64,000 nucleotides of DNA, from assembly GCA_022701365.1 (NCBI GenBank), contig JAKUHH010000130.1:1-64000 (forward strand), read 5' to 3'. Positions 45,635 through 58,503 of this stretch are shown here, one piece after another (the stretch's first letter is position 1; each line of letters opens with the position of its first letter). The position numbers and the translations under genes were made by a program. The DNA comes from Mycocentrospora acerina. Taxonomy: Eukaryota > Ascomycota > Dothideomycetes > Pleosporales. Under the pieces are notes generated by a model that saw only the letters and a program-made list of their open reading frames with translations, was not told the DNA's origin and ran no database searches.

Positions 45635-46262
45635 CATAGCTGCTTGAGTGGGTGACAACATTACGAGTGAATTTCAGCAGCAGGGCGACTAATGACTATT
45701 GTGTAATTACGAGATATGAATTAATGTAGCGTTTAGATTTCAGATATAGCGAAATGACGATATGAACAGATACAATAGCTTGTTTAGCAAACCTGATGCA
45801 TGCAGCGTGTTTTTTGTGAATGTCAAGCTTCCACGTTAAACCCTAGGCCGTGCTCGATTAGGAAGGTTTGCTTTTCCGTCGATAGCAGTGCATTTCTTTT
45901 TTTCTTTTTTGCAATCACTTGATGCTTTTTCCTCCGCTGAGCGCGCTTTCCCAAACAGGAAAGTCTCCAATTCCCATTGATCGTAGTGCTTTCGACGGAA
46001 ACTTCTGGGAGAGTGTCGGATTATCGGGCGAACATCGTCGGCATGTCGGACGAGAGCTAAATCTCGAATGACGCGAGCCGCGGCCAGGCAAAAGCACGCA
46101 ATTTTGGAGAGACTTTATTGGGTCTTGCGCGTGATTCTCAGCAGATGCTCCAGCGCGTTATTAATCCATGGGCGGAGGTGAGTATATCGTCATAATGGAG
46201 CAGCTGCCATGTCTGTTCCCCACCTTTGCTCGATTCCCTCCGCGAACGCGTAGCAAACCACC
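45635..46262. other. Gap before the CysA-type gene
   Basis: This is 3' flank followed by the promoter of the serine acyltransferase gene. I see no gene in it. Confidence 0.5.
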
Positions 46263-47905
46263 ATGAACGTCTCGCGTAGAGTCCTTGCTGCTGCGCGGAC
46301 CTCTCGACCAGCCTTCACAGCGCAATGCCAGGCAAGAAGAGCATCGCAGCACTCTTTGCTGTCTGCGAAACAGCAGTCGAATCAAGCGACTAGGAGCATA
46401 CACCACCACACACGCCGCAGCGCCCAACACGGTACCGCCACCGTACACGAGGAAGAGTCCGCGTCCACCAACCCCGCCCTCTCCTTCCCATGCCTCGACG
46501 CCCACGAGTCCCGCTCTGCATCCCTCTCCAAACGCTCCCTCTCGGGCCCCGAGCCGTCGTATACGTCAGGTCACACGCTGAACTTCCACTCTCGACAGCC
46601 CATCTTGCTGGACTGGGGGGGCATTCTACCCGAGTTCAACATTGCGTATGAAACGTGGGGGAAACTGAATAGCGACAAGAGCAATGCGATTCTTCTGCAC
46701 ACTGGGCTCTCCGCGTCGAGCCATGCTCACAGCACAGAAGCGAATCCTCAACCGGGGTGGTGGGAGAAGTTCATTGGGCCTGGGAAGCCGCTGGACACGG
46801 ACAAGTACCATGTGATTTGCACGAATGTGGTAGGAGGGTGCTATGGCTCGACAGGGCCGTCGTCGATTGACCCCGCGAATGGCGAGCGGTATGCGACGAG
46901 GTTTCCGATTCTTACCATGGAGGATATGGTGCGAGCGCAGTTTCGGCTGCTGGACCATTTGGGGATTCAGAAGCTGTATGCGAGCGTTGGGTCGAGTATG
47001 GGAGGCATGCAGAGTCTGGCGGCTGGAACGCTGTTTGCGGATCGCGTGGGGCGTGTGGTAAGCATCAGTGGGTGTGCGCGCAGTCATCCGTATAGCATCG
47101 CTATGAGGCATACGCAGCGACAAGGTGAGTCTTTCAAAGGTCTAGCCTAGCGCATCCTGCTAACTGTATCTCAGTGCTGATGATGGACCCCAACTGGGCG
47201 CGAGGCTTCTACTACGACAGTGTTCCACCTCACGGCGGCATGAAGCTCGCCCGCGAAATCGCAACCGTAACATATCGCAGTGGCCCAGAATGGGAGCAAC
47301 GCTTTGGCCGTCGCCGCGCAGACCCATCGCGCCCGCCAGCCCTCTGCCCAGACTTTCTCATCGAAACATATCTAGACCACGCGGGAGAGAAATGGTGTCT
47401 AGAGTACGATCCCAACAGCCTTCTCTACGTGTCCAAGGCAATGGATCTCTTTGACCTTGGGCAAGAACACCGTACGCGCATCAATGAGCTGCGCAAAGCA
47501 AATAACGGGAAACTACAAGCATACCTCGACGGAAATGCTATCGAGGCGGATACCACAAGCGACACATGTAGTCTCACACTCCCTGAGAAACCATACGAAG
47601 AGAAAGAACAACCAGCAGAGATTGAAGCCGACGCCTCTCAAGCCGCTTCTAGTGATGAGCCACCGGCGGACTTGATCGCGGGTCTGCGTCCCATGGCGAA
47701 CACTCCCGCGCTCATTCTGGGCGTGGCGAGCGATATTCTCTTCCCGGCATGGCAGCAGCGCGAGATTGCAACAACACTGAAGCGCACGGGGAACAAAAAC
47801 GTTACACATATTGAGCTAGGCGAGGAGAAGAGCATCTTTGGGCACGATACTTTCTTGCTGGATCTGAAGAATGTCGGGGGTGCGGTCAAGTCGTTTTTGG
47901 AGTGA
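46263..47905 (+). CDS. cysA: Mitochondrial serine O-acyltransferase, CysA/Cys2 type
   Basis: This enzyme makes O-acetyl-serine (or O-succinyl-serine) for cysteine synthesis. It belongs to the homoserine acyltransferase fold, as shown for Aspergillus CysA and fission yeast Cys2. Exon 1 is 46263-47124, the intron is 50 bases, and exon 2 is 47175-47905, giving 530 residues. The first 60 residues are rich in Arg, Ala, Ser and Gln with few acids, a mitochondrial presequence. The nucleophile Ser is in SVGSSMGGMQS, the Asp in GVASDILFP and the His in FGHDTFLLD. A polar Glu-rich insert lies near residue 410. It differs from MET2 at 14588 in motifs such as LHTGLSASSHAHS. Confidence 0.88.
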
Positions 47906-48946
47906 GAGCTGTGTATGTTATGACTACTGAGTTGGGGACTTCTCACATGTCAATTTGTGAGCGTTTTGCATTGCATGGCGTTGCGCGGGGGTGGGTCAGC
48001 TCGTGGGTTAGCTGAGGGATGTAAAAAGACCCGTGCGCTCTGTGGACAAGATATTGTCACAACGCTGTCCACTTTAACTTTCGACATTGCAAAAGTGATC
48101 CACCGCATGCACATAGTACGCCTTGCCAATATATCCTGCGCATCTTAGCCCGCGATATACCCATTGACCTATGCTCTACGCTAACATGGTCATTTACATC
48201 TTGGCATGCAAAGCTCCCTGTTCAACCCTTACGCTACGAAGGAACCTGAATCAAGATCCACAAGCACACTAGAGAGGTATGTAGGTATCTCCCAACGCGT
48301 TAAACACCACAGGCACAACTCCCCGTCACAACAACCCCGAAGGACACCAATCACCTTCAACCTTGGAGAACACAACGCATGCACACCCCCACACCCCACC
48401 GCACAGCGCTACAGTAAGCAAGGCTGTGACAGCCACCACCAAAGAAAAAACGGGCGGCTTGCCCTAATCTCACAGCCCACCCAGAAGCAGACCAAATAGG
48501 GACCGTGCGTCCCGCTGATCCCATCGACGCGAACAGGGTCTATAACGTGACGACCTTGTCCTCCCCTGGCGAATCATTATTTTCTGGCCCCCTCCCCCCC
48601 CCCCCCTGGCTGTGCAATGTTAATTCTTGTTTCCCCCTGCTGCTCGCGCATGTAGTGCCACCGTTTTTTGAGGCTGGGCAATGGGGGGCGAGAGAGAGAA
48701 AGACCGGGGGGTGCCTCCGTGATGGGGGGCGGGTATATAGAATACGGGGGAGGCGTTGTGCGGAGTGCGGTTGTCGCGTGCGTGCTGGGTCATCTTTTAG
48801 TTGTTGTTTTTTTTGGCTTGCCAAAGTTTTTGGTTTGTGTGTGTTATTTGAGTACTGGGACGAGTGGCTTAAATTTACGATCGGGTATCTGCCTCTGCTT
48901 CTGTTTTTGTTTCTTCTTCTGGTGGTGGTGGCTCGTGCAAGGGAGA
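47906..48946. other. Gap and long leader before the sugar transporter
   Basis: A C-homopolymer run lies near 48591-48604 and G- and T-rich runs follow up to 48940. The frame is open upstream of the transporter ATG but reads as low-complexity leader. I see no separate gene. Confidence 0.5.
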
Positions 48947-50683
48947 ATGGCGCAGAGTGATACGCATAGTCTTGTTCAGAAAGACGGCGTGACGACTATT
49001 ACCGCAGATCGACTTTCCAAGGCGGACAGTGCGTCTGGTGGTTTGCCCGCTGGTGATGGGGACGCGCAACGCACGTTGTGGCAGAATGTCAAGAAGTATC
49101 GGAAAGTTACGTATGTGACGTTTGGGCTCACGAGCGCGATATTGTTGTACGGGTATGACAATGTGATTGTGGGGACGATTTCGGCGATGCCGTTGTTCCA
49201 GTAGGTTTTGTTCTCTCTCCAAGTCGCTTTGTAGCAGAGATTGTTAATAGTCTCTCCAGGAAAGATTTCGGCGAATATTTCGAAGCAGACGACCGATGGA
49301 TTCTCCCTGCCACTTGGCTTGCTCTATGGAATGTTGCATCCCCCATAGGAGCGATGATGGGATCCATTTTCGGTGGGTGGATGCAGGATAAAATCGGACG
49401 TCGTCTTGCCCTGGCCATCTCCTCGTTTCTCTCCGCTCTTGCTGTCGCTGTCATGTACATCTCATATCTGCCAGAGGATATCACTGGACGCCGTGTAGCC
49501 TTTCTCATGGGCAAGTTCTTTCAAGGAGGTGCTATTGGGGCCGTTATGGCCGCCTGTCAAACGTACATGAGCGAGATTCTCCCTCCTGTGCTACGAGGCT
49601 CTGGCATGGCATTTTTCCCCGTGTTCACGCTGCTAGGTCAATTGACTGGCGCGCTGGTTATTTTTGGTGCTCTTAACGCAAAGAACGGATACGCCATCGC
49701 TTTCGGCTCACAGTGGCCATTTTCCTTCGTTCCTATCATCATTGCCTTCCTCATCCCAGAGTCACCTACCTGGTACGTCCGCAAGCGTAAAATGGAGCAG
49801 GCGTACAAAGCACAAGCCCGACTAGACCCCCCAGGCGCAGACACAAAAGCCATTGTCGACAAGATCCTCCAAAATATCGAGCACGAAGAGCAAACCTCCA
49901 AATCTACATACGTGGAGTGCTTCCAAAGGAGAAATATCCGACGAACCTTTATCGTCATGTTTGCAAACTCGCTCCCCGCAGTCTTCGGCCTGCAACTCCT
50001 CGCCAAAGCATCATATTTCCTTCAACTCATCGACATGAAACCAAGCATATCCATTATCTTCCTGATCCTAGGTATCGTCCTCGGCCTGATAGCAAACTGC
50101 GTTTCCGTCTGGGTAATTGCACGTGTAGGCCGTCGCCCCTTGGTCGTCATCACACTCCTCATCTGTGCGGCACTGTGGCTATCAATGGGCATCGCGAACT
50201 GCTTCCCTGTTGCCCCCGCTGTGACTTGGTAGGCATCCCTTCTATCTTACCCTCCTCTTACCATCACTCAAGCAGCTAACACAACCCTATAGGTGGACCG
50301 CCATCTCCATGATGCTCACCATCGTCACGGCTGGCGTCGGCGTCTGGCCCGCCTCTTTCGCCATCGCCGCCGAAACCTCGTCGCTGCAACTCCGAGCCAA
50401 AACACAGGGTCTCGGCTGGTTTGTATCCGCCTTCACTACAGCGTCTGCTGGCGTCGCGTTGCCCTACATATTCAACCCCGACGGCGGGAATCTCAGGGGA
50501 AAGGTTGGGTTCACGTACGTAGGTGCATGTCTTATTGGCGCGGGGGTCAGCTGGCTAGTCATTCCAGAAATGAAGGGCAGGAGCGTGAGGGAAATCGATG
50601 CCATGTTTGAGGAGGGGGTGGCGGCGAGGGGGTTTAAGGCGTGGAGAGAAGAGAGGGAGATGGAGACTGTGGGGAGAGTTTAG
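48947..50683 (+). CDS. MFS sugar transporter
   Basis: This is a sugar/proton symporter of the major facilitator superfamily in the plasma membrane. Exons are 48947-49200, 49260-50228 and 50293-50683, giving 537 residues with about 12 membrane segments. Family motifs are LLYGYDNVIVGTIS in the first segment, GGWMQDKIGRR in loop 2-3, IPESPTWYVRKR after segment 6, VIARVGRRP in loop 8-9, and IPEMKGRSVREID at the end, where PETKGR is usual. It most resembles the alpha-glucoside/hexose branch, but the substrate cannot be told. The ATG in GAGAATGG is chosen because the residues upstream are low-complexity. Confidence 0.9.
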
Positions 50684-51861
50684 TCGGAACTTAAATCAAG
50701 GCCTCTTTTTTTTAAGATCAATACGCGTTGAAGAGGATTTTGCTATTGCTCGAAACATTTGACAGTATATGTGGATTGATACAAGACGATTTGATGCTCA
50801 GATTTTTAATTATCCTAACCTCACCCCTGGATAGTTTGCGCTTGATTTTTAGTCCTTTTTAAGGCAATTTAGAATTTGGTTTTGTACAGCCGCAAGGCCA
50901 AATTCTAGGAGTATTCTCAATAAATCTTGCAGGTTGTAGGTTTCTACAAAGAAAAGAAAAATAATAAAGACGTTGCAAGAAACAGATTTTCTAATTAAAA
51001 CTAAGCAAAAACACACCACAAAAATTGAAATCAAAATGCGCGGATTACAATCTATACATTTTTTGTGGAAAAAAAATCGAATCTCGTTCAATTTTAATAT
51101 TCAACATAATGCTGAATATTAATTGTGCCAAATATTTTTCATCCACAGACAAATTTTCACTTTCTTTCAAAGTTTTAATCATTTCAAGGAGAACAATCAC
51201 TTATTTCCCATGATGGTTACAAGTACCGTTTTGTGGGATAAGTTAAATTATGGATATTCCTACAACGGTCAGCATTATATTTGAATATGCTGCTGATGTA
51301 GGTACGTCCTGCTCGAGAGGGGCTAGCGGTACCGCAGCCAGGCTCTTGACTTGATACTGTGAGGAGGGTTAGAATCAAATAATTCGTAGTAGAGGGCTCG
51401 AATAAGTTGATTTTTTCACTTGTGGCTAAGGCAGAGTTGGAAGAAACTAAGCACACATATAATCCTCGCTATCAAATCCCAAGTAGATTGTTATCAAAGT
51501 AGAACAAGCTTTACATCACTCCGTGAGCTACTCCATCCTACTCTGAGCATCAGCACTAAACTCATGGATTTTGAAAAACAAAAAATTTACTCCATTCTAA
51601 TATAGGTGGTTAAGATTACTTATACTACAAAACTCTCTACAAAGTGCTCAACCTACAACCTGCGAGAGTTCCAAATCATTTGAAGTAAGACTGAACATGT
51701 AATACTATGCACTAAACTAATCATTGCTTTACCATATTATCGTTGTGTTGCCCAATTGCTCAGGCTAGCTCGGTATTCTTTTCTCATATTTAAGCGGTGA
51801 AGCTCTTACGAACCATACTGCGGGAATATATTAGCTGGGGTTCAATTTATTCAGACTGCTG
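50684..51861. other. AT-rich gap, no gene
   Basis: These 1.2 kb are strongly AT-rich from about 50880 to 51220 and hold no open frame with a motif. They resemble RIP-decayed DNA. Confidence 0.5.
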
Positions 51862-54371
51862 CTAAACTAACCGGTAAGAGCCGTGTGAAACGCTGGGGCT
51901 CACTGTGACGGTGTTACCGCTAAGCAGAGAGTTGTTGTTTCCTGAGTTGTTTCCGTTTCCATTACCGACAAAAGGCAGCTTAGAAAAAATGCCGATAGAG
52001 GGGAGCTTAGAAAGAATAGAGTGACCGACAGATGGGCGGTTGCCATCAGTAGAGAGACCGACCGATGGGAGGTCGCCGCCAACAGAGAGGTCGCCGCCAA
52101 CAGAGAGATCCGCAGATGGGAGCTCGCCGCCAACAGAGAGGTCGCCGCCAATAGAGAGATCCGCAGATGGGAGGTCACCACCAACAGAGAGGTCACCGCC
52201 AACAGAGAGATCCGCAGATGGGAGCTCGCCGCCAACAGAGAGGTCACCGCCAACAGAGAGATCCGCAGATGGGAGCTCGCCGCCAACAGAGAGGTCGCCG
52301 CCAATAGAGAGATCAGCAGATGGGAGGTCACCACCAACAGAGAGGTCACCACCGACAGAGAGGTCACCACCGACAGAGAGGTCAGCAGATGGGAGCTCGC
52401 CGCCAACAGAGAGGTCGCCGCCAACAGAGAGATCAGCAGATGGGAGCTCGCCGCCAACAGAGAGGTCGCCGCCAATAGAGAGATCAGCAGATGGGAGGTC
52501 ACCACCAACAGAGAGGTCACCACCGACAGAGAGGTCACCACCGACAGAGAGGTCACCACCGACAGAGAGGTCAGCAGATGGGAGCTCGCCGCCAACAGAG
52601 AGGTCGCCGCCAACAGAGAGATCAGCAGATGGGAGGTCACCACCAACAGAGAGGTCACCACCGACAGAGAGGTCAGCAGATGGGAGCTCACCACCAACAG
52701 AGAGATCACCACCGACAGAGAGATCAGCAGATGGGAGCTCGCCGCCAACAGAGAGGTCGCCGCCAACAGAGAGATCAGCAGATGGGAGCTCGCCGCCAAC
52801 AGAGAGGTCGCCGCCAACAGAGAGATCAGCAGATGGGAGCTCGCCGCCAACAGAGAGGTCGCCGCCAACAGAGAGATCAGCAGATGGGAGCTCACCACCA
52901 ACAGAGAGGTCACCGCCAACAGAGAGGTCAGCAGATGGGAGGTCACCATCAGTAGAGAGATCCACAGATGGGAGGTCGCCAGTAGATGGGAGGTCCATAG
53001 ATGGGAGGTCTACTGATGGGAGGTCATCGGTTGATGGGAGATCATCAGTAGTAGGGAGGTCTACTGATGGGAGGTCATCGGTTGATGGGAGATCATCAGT
53101 AGTAGGGAGGTCTACTGATGGGAGGTCATCGGTTGATGGGAGATCATCAGTAGTAGGGAGGTCTACTGATGGGAGGTCATCGGTTGATGGGAGATCATCA
53201 GTAGTAGGGAGGTCTACTGATGGGAGGTCATCGGTTGATGGGAGATCATCAGTAGTAGGGAGGTCTACTGATGGGAGGTCATCGGTTGATGGGAGATCAT
53301 CAGTAGTAGGGAGGTCTACTGATGGGAGGTCATCGGTTGATGGGAGATCATCAGTAGTAGGGAGATCATCAGTTGATGGGAGGTCCATAGATGGAAGATT
53401 ACCAGTAGATGGGAGGTCATCAGTTGATGGGAGGTCATCAGTTGATGGGAGGTCGCCAGTTGATGGGAGATCATCAGTTGACGGGAGATCATCAGTCGAT
53501 GGAAGGTCCTCAGTCGATGGGAGGTCCATAGATGGGAGATCACCAGTAGTAGGGAGGTCCACCGATGGGAGATCATCAGTTGATGGAAGATCAGTCGACG
53601 GGAGGTCATCAGTTGATGGGAGGTCCATAGAGGGGAGGTCGCCAGTAGATGGGAGGTCGTCAGTCGATGGGAGGTCACCAGTAGATGGGAGATCATCAGT
53701 TGATGGAAGTTCATCAGTTGACGGGAGGTCCTCAGTTGACGGGAGATCATCAGTCGATGGGAGGTCGCCAGTTGATGGGAGGTCATCAGTCGATGGGAGG
53801 TCATCAGTCGATGGGAGGTCCTCAGTAGATGGGAGGTCCTCAGTCGATGGGAGATCCTCAGTTGACGGGAGATCATCGACTGATGGAGCGTCCACCGAGG
53901 GGGTGTCGACGGTGGAAGTGCCGTCATGAGCAACAGGCTCAGTGGAGATATCAGGGGTCTCTCCATCAACAACAGGCTCAACAGAGGGGTCTGGAGTGTC
54001 ATCATCATCATCATCGACAGTGGTGCCATCATGAATGGATGGTTTATCAGGATAGCCGTAGTTGTGGCGGCTGTTCAATAAGGGACGGTTGAGAATCGAA
54101 ATAGTGTCGCCATTGCCAACAACGTTTCCGTTGGCAGCATCCTTGCCGTTGCCGTTGCCGATCTAATGTAGTAGTGAGTAAATATTCATGTGTGTAACTA
54201 CCTTTATGCTGTACTTACTCCTGCATCGCTGGCGATACCATTGAGGTTACCGTTTTTGCCAACGGTGTTGTCGGTCACCAAATTGAGAAGGGAACCAAGT
54301 TGAGGAGTGGGCGCGGCCAGGTTAGAGGTGGCCAAGCAGGCGATTGTAACGGCGATGAAAGAGGAACGCAT
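51862..54371 (-). CDS. Secreted protein of 17-residue repeats
   Basis: Exon 1 (54219-54371) encodes a signal peptide (MRSSFIAVTIACLATSNLA) and a short Asn/Gly-rich part. A 56-base intron joins in frame to exon 2 (51862-54162), giving 817 residues. After an acidic Asp-rich stretch come two repeat blocks. Block 1 (about 52960-53900) is built of D-L-P-S-[TV]-[DE]-D units. Block 2 (about 52040-52950) is built of E-L-P-S-A-D-L-S-V-G-G-D-L-S-V-G-G, with about 16 copies of P-S-A-D-L-S. Both blocks show a 51-base higher period. There are no dibasic Kex2 sites between repeats, no Cys and no GPI signal. A surface or adhesive role is a guess. The plus strand is open over 629 codons because of the repeats but has no signal peptide or splice signals. 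Confidence 0.75.
52040..53930. repeat. Coding minisatellite, 18- and 51-base periods
   Basis: The array has an 18-base unit (GGTCACCACCGACAGAGA and variants) nested in a 51-base unit in block 2. In block 1 a 51-base unit is repeated about seven times with almost no change between about 52999 and 53350. It lies wholly inside exon 2 of the secreted protein gene. Confidence 0.9.
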
Positions 54372-57300
54372 GTTAAGAAGAGAAAAAAAAGATTAAAGTG
54401 AAGAAAAGTTTAAAGTGAGTGTGGTTGCTGAGAAGCTGTGAAGACGAGCTGTCGGATGATATTCTCTGTGGATTCTCTTGAGGCTTTATATTGTTCTCTG
54501 CTCTACATGGTCTCACCAAGTAAACCGCCTGTTTGGATTCCAATTTCTTCTTACTCGCCCACGACTTTCCTGAGAGAGGCCTGTTCGTCTCAAAAACCTT
54601 GGAGGTATCATCTTGCTAGCTCGTAGTAGGAGATCTACTGTTTGACTATGCTGATCAGTGTGACTGACCATAGTGCCAATTGACTGTCCAATGGCAACAG
54701 GGAAGTGGGGGCTTTGAGATGGGTGATTGGTTACTCCTCGAGGACTGTGCAGTCACGTAGCGTAGTCGATCCTTAATTAGCCCGCAAGCCACACCATGTC
54801 GACCTGTGAGGCCGGCCAAGCTTCCGGGGACGGATGCGGCTGTAGCACGTTGTGAAAGACATTGTGGTACACGGTAGTCTCTCATTATATCAGCATAGTG
54901 CGATGCAAGTACCAGGAAAAAACAGAGTGCAGGTGCAACAAGCCCGAGGCCCCTTTAACACAGGAAACATGTATGTCGCATTGCATCGCGATTCTGACTG
55001 CAGGTTTTCAGTAATACCCCTGTTGATCCAGTCAGTATATTGTAGACTTTACCAGCAACGCAGTTTTGGTCAGCAGGGAGATGTCTCGATAGCACCTCAC
55101 GGACTGTATTTCACGATACCAGGGAGCATGGATGGGGATATCTGGTAGTTACTAAGTAATTTGTTAGTAATCATTCACCACGGACGTATTTTGTAAGTGA
55201 CTTAGTAAATTAGTAATTGCTAAATTACTAGAGTTTTCCTATGTTGGTTTAGTTCGTTAGTAATTTCTAAACTTACCTCATCCATGCGAATGAGCTGCTT
55301 TTGGATATTGTGGTTACAATTGATTAGCGCTGTTAAGTGAGACGTTAGCGCTCGCCACTATTCCTAACGGTATTGAGACGTCAAACTTTAGCAACATCTC
55401 GACCTCGACGATCACTATTTTCGTCTCACCGAAACGGTCATTGCTTTAATGGCGTATTCTTGAAGTAGTTTTCGCGATTTCCCATGACTAGGTTATATGT
55501 TCTAAATTGAGAGCTTCTGATCTCTGTATTTGGATGAAGTTGACGCATCGCATCTATGAAGAGCTAGTTACTCAAAAATTGGACGTTTCAGCAGTGGTGG
55601 AAGGACTACATCTGCAAATGGCAAGTTCCGCTACAATGTAACATCTTGGCAATATCCTTGAAATTCGATTTCATCTTACTCTCCAACTTCTTGGCGCGAC
55701 TGACCACAGTCCGACATCCGAACGTACCGGACAATCCCGTCCATATTCTATACACACACGAATCACACCCCTTGCATAACCATTGAATATACAGCCTTGG
55801 GAACCAGGCCTCTGCCCTTGACGATCGATGGGAATCCGGGGACATGCGAAGAAAAGGAGTTGTGACAGGGGGCAGGCTCCCCCACGCAGACACCACCTTG
55901 CTCATCACAACGTGGAATCGATAGCACAATCATCATTTGGTACGTGCATAGATTATGAGTATGCAAGGCATGCGCTGTCAAGGACTGTAGATCAGCAGCA
56001 TCACGGGTATGGGTATCCTGATGTAAATAAAGAGAGGCTTGCGCAGAAACTCACACTATTCAAAGGAGGAAGGAACTTTACTTGATAGACATGAAACCCG
56101 TGGATCCTTCTTCTCTTTCTTCTCTTTCTCTTCAGCTCGCATACGCACTTTCTTTTCTCTGTTTTTCTCCTGCTCATCTTCATGCTTCACATTTTTTTGT
56201 CACACTTCTCAAGAAGAACTACCAATTAGAAGAGTAAACCACCATGTCAACTCCCATTATCTGTGTTATCTATCCATAGAAAAGGATCACCTCCCCTTCC
56301 CGCATCTCTACTCCCTGTGACATGACAATCTTCAAAAAAGCAGATCCAACCCAATCGTAGAAATGAGACATCTCCGATCTGTAAACCCCTGTGGGGCCCT
56401 GTGAGGGGGTTTTCGACTAATCCCATATGCTTGCGCCATTATAGCGTTCGTAATGAAGGCGGAACGAACCATCACTTAGCCTCTGGCATTCACTCTGAGA
56501 GTTCAGGATCTGGATGACATGGGATTCGAGGGTTTGTCCGGTGAAGCGCAGTTGTTGCCAACTGGGCTACCAGCTCGGCTCATTGTCACAGGCGTCCTAA
56601 ACGTTGGAGAGGTTAAGGTGCTTTGATGGGAAAGAGCAGAACATTGGAGGTTATGTAGACCGATTTTTTTGGGTGCATTAGGAGCCGAGTTAAGTGAGGG
56701 GATGAGATGTTACGTAACGCTGCGAGGTGAGGTAGAGGAATTAAAGATAACTACCTGATTTCAGGGGGATACTGGTTAAGTTTCTGTGAATAGTAGCGAT
56801 GTTCTGTTTGTTGCCAACTGCTTGTTCTACGAGTATTCTGTAGCAATGCGTGATGGCGCTCAGTCTGCTTGACAATATTCGCCCTAGTATCGTAACTTGT
56901 CGCTTTCACTGCCCAAATCTCGTTGTGTTGTCTGCGCAGACAGACATCGATAAGCATCAGAACTTTTTTTGTAGTCAAGTCGTAGTAGTGAACCAATGTG
57001 CCCGACGATTTAGTGACTATGAAATTGAACATACCACAGCGTAGCTTTAAGCAATAGAAGTGGAGAACGAAACTACTCCCAGTGAGTCAGGCTGCATATA
57101 ACAGCCATTCTACTAGAAAGAAATATGACTTGACTTTTATGTAGTAAGATAGGGTGTGGAAGGATAGGTACGCTATGATGGTGAACAGAATACAAACAGA
57201 AGAGAGATCCACAACTACTACTAACTAGTGCGACAGGAAGGCAAAAATAAAGATTGGTGCTACGTAGAGGGGCAAGCTATTCCAGAGGCTGAGACTGGCA

Positions 57301-58503
57301 TGGTATGAAAATAGTTGAGTTTAGACAGGCCGTGGCTCTAGCCATGTCACCATATGTAGAAAATCGGAAAAGACGTAGAAATGAAGTCTGGAAAATACTA
57401 GGAAGGTGTAGATATCAGAGGAGCACAGGCTGCGAGAGAAAAATCATACACCTGATGCACGTCACCAGATGGTAGTTGGACCCGCCATACGCGCCTCGAT
57501 TATGCAGCGGTGAGAGATGATGCCAAAGTTTAGGCTTAGGCGGCGAGGAAAAGAAACAGGCTACTTAGGCTCATATAAACAAACAGCAAACATGTCGTTT
57601 GGCCTCGTGGAATGGTAGAGCCACTCGAACATGTCAATGTTTCGTGCACTTACAAAGCAGACGCCAAGCCGTGTCGTCAGACAGTTGAGATTCGATGTCG
57701 TCATTTTCAATATGGAAGTCGGGAGTGCCGTAAAAATGATCACGAAAATTCTGATTGAGGATAGACGGAGATTGCCTATCGAAGGCAAACTTGATTACAT
57801 GCTGACCTGCCTCTGTACAGGTGCGCTGCAATCACGTTTTGCGCCTTCGCGGCGGCTGTGAGACATGGCTGGTCCCCTGACCAGACGGGTGTTTGAGAAG
57901 GGGCCTGGCGCGTTCAAGAGGGCAGAGAACAACAAAGAACATTGGAAGCAGAAACAAATGGGCTCAAACAGAAACAAGATGCAGGGCTGGCCCAAGCGGT
58001 CTCGGAAGACAAAGCCTCTGCCCAGGCGAGCCAATGCAGGAAAATATCGATGGGAGGCGCCTGCATCTATGTACGTGGACGTGGTAGTTGTGTGTTGGGC
58101 GCATCCGTCCGTGCGTTGTGCTTAGGACCCGTGAACGCGCGCGAGGTGAACTGGATCACGGTCTGCGACACTCAGCACGGCGACCCACATTGGCCCCTTT
58201 CCTATCATTGCATTGCATTGCAAGCGTCGTGACGGCACTCGTGGATAGCTATTCCTGTTGCTGGCTGCAGTCCTCTCCTGCGTGCTTGGCCGACCGTCTC
58301 GACTTGAATCCCGCTGAATGCAGACGAAACACCGCTCCGGCCTCCTCTCCGCGACACCTTCTCCAGCAAAACCCGCCCTACCCGCACGATCCGTGTAGAC
58401 GCCCACGCCCGCGCGCCCTGTCTGCTCTTCCTGCCTGCGCGCGCAGCCTCCCCACCACGCAGCGAACGCACCCCCGGAGCCCCTCGAGCCAGTAGCCGCC
58501 GTC
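54372..58503. other. Long gap without a supported gene
   Basis: About 4.1 kb hold only short frames. A TTAGTAA-rich stretch lies at about 55150-55280. A tRNA-like A box and B box on the minus strand near 56525-56590 lack a matching acceptor stem and are rejected as a tRNA. The last 400 bases are a C-rich leader before the F-box gene. No transposase motif is seen. Confidence 0.45.

Noticed and set aside
48505..48946. Open frame before the sugar transporter
   Set aside because: It is low-complexity C-, G- and T-rich leader, while the MFS fold starts after the ATG at 48947.
52000..53350. Regular 51-base units resembling a CRISPR array
   Set aside because: The units are coding, have no unique spacers and lie in a eukaryotic gene with introns.
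52040..53929. Plus-strand 629-codon open frame in the repeat array
   Set aside because: It is the mirror of the minus-strand repeat gene, which has a signal peptide, a spliced first exon and ordinary ends. The plus frame has none of these.
56520..56600. Possible tRNA on the minus strand (TGGTAGCCCAGTTGG and TCGAATCC boxes)
   Set aside because: The T-arm does not pair and the acceptor stem GAGCCGA has no partner downstream. At best it is a tRNA-derived relic.
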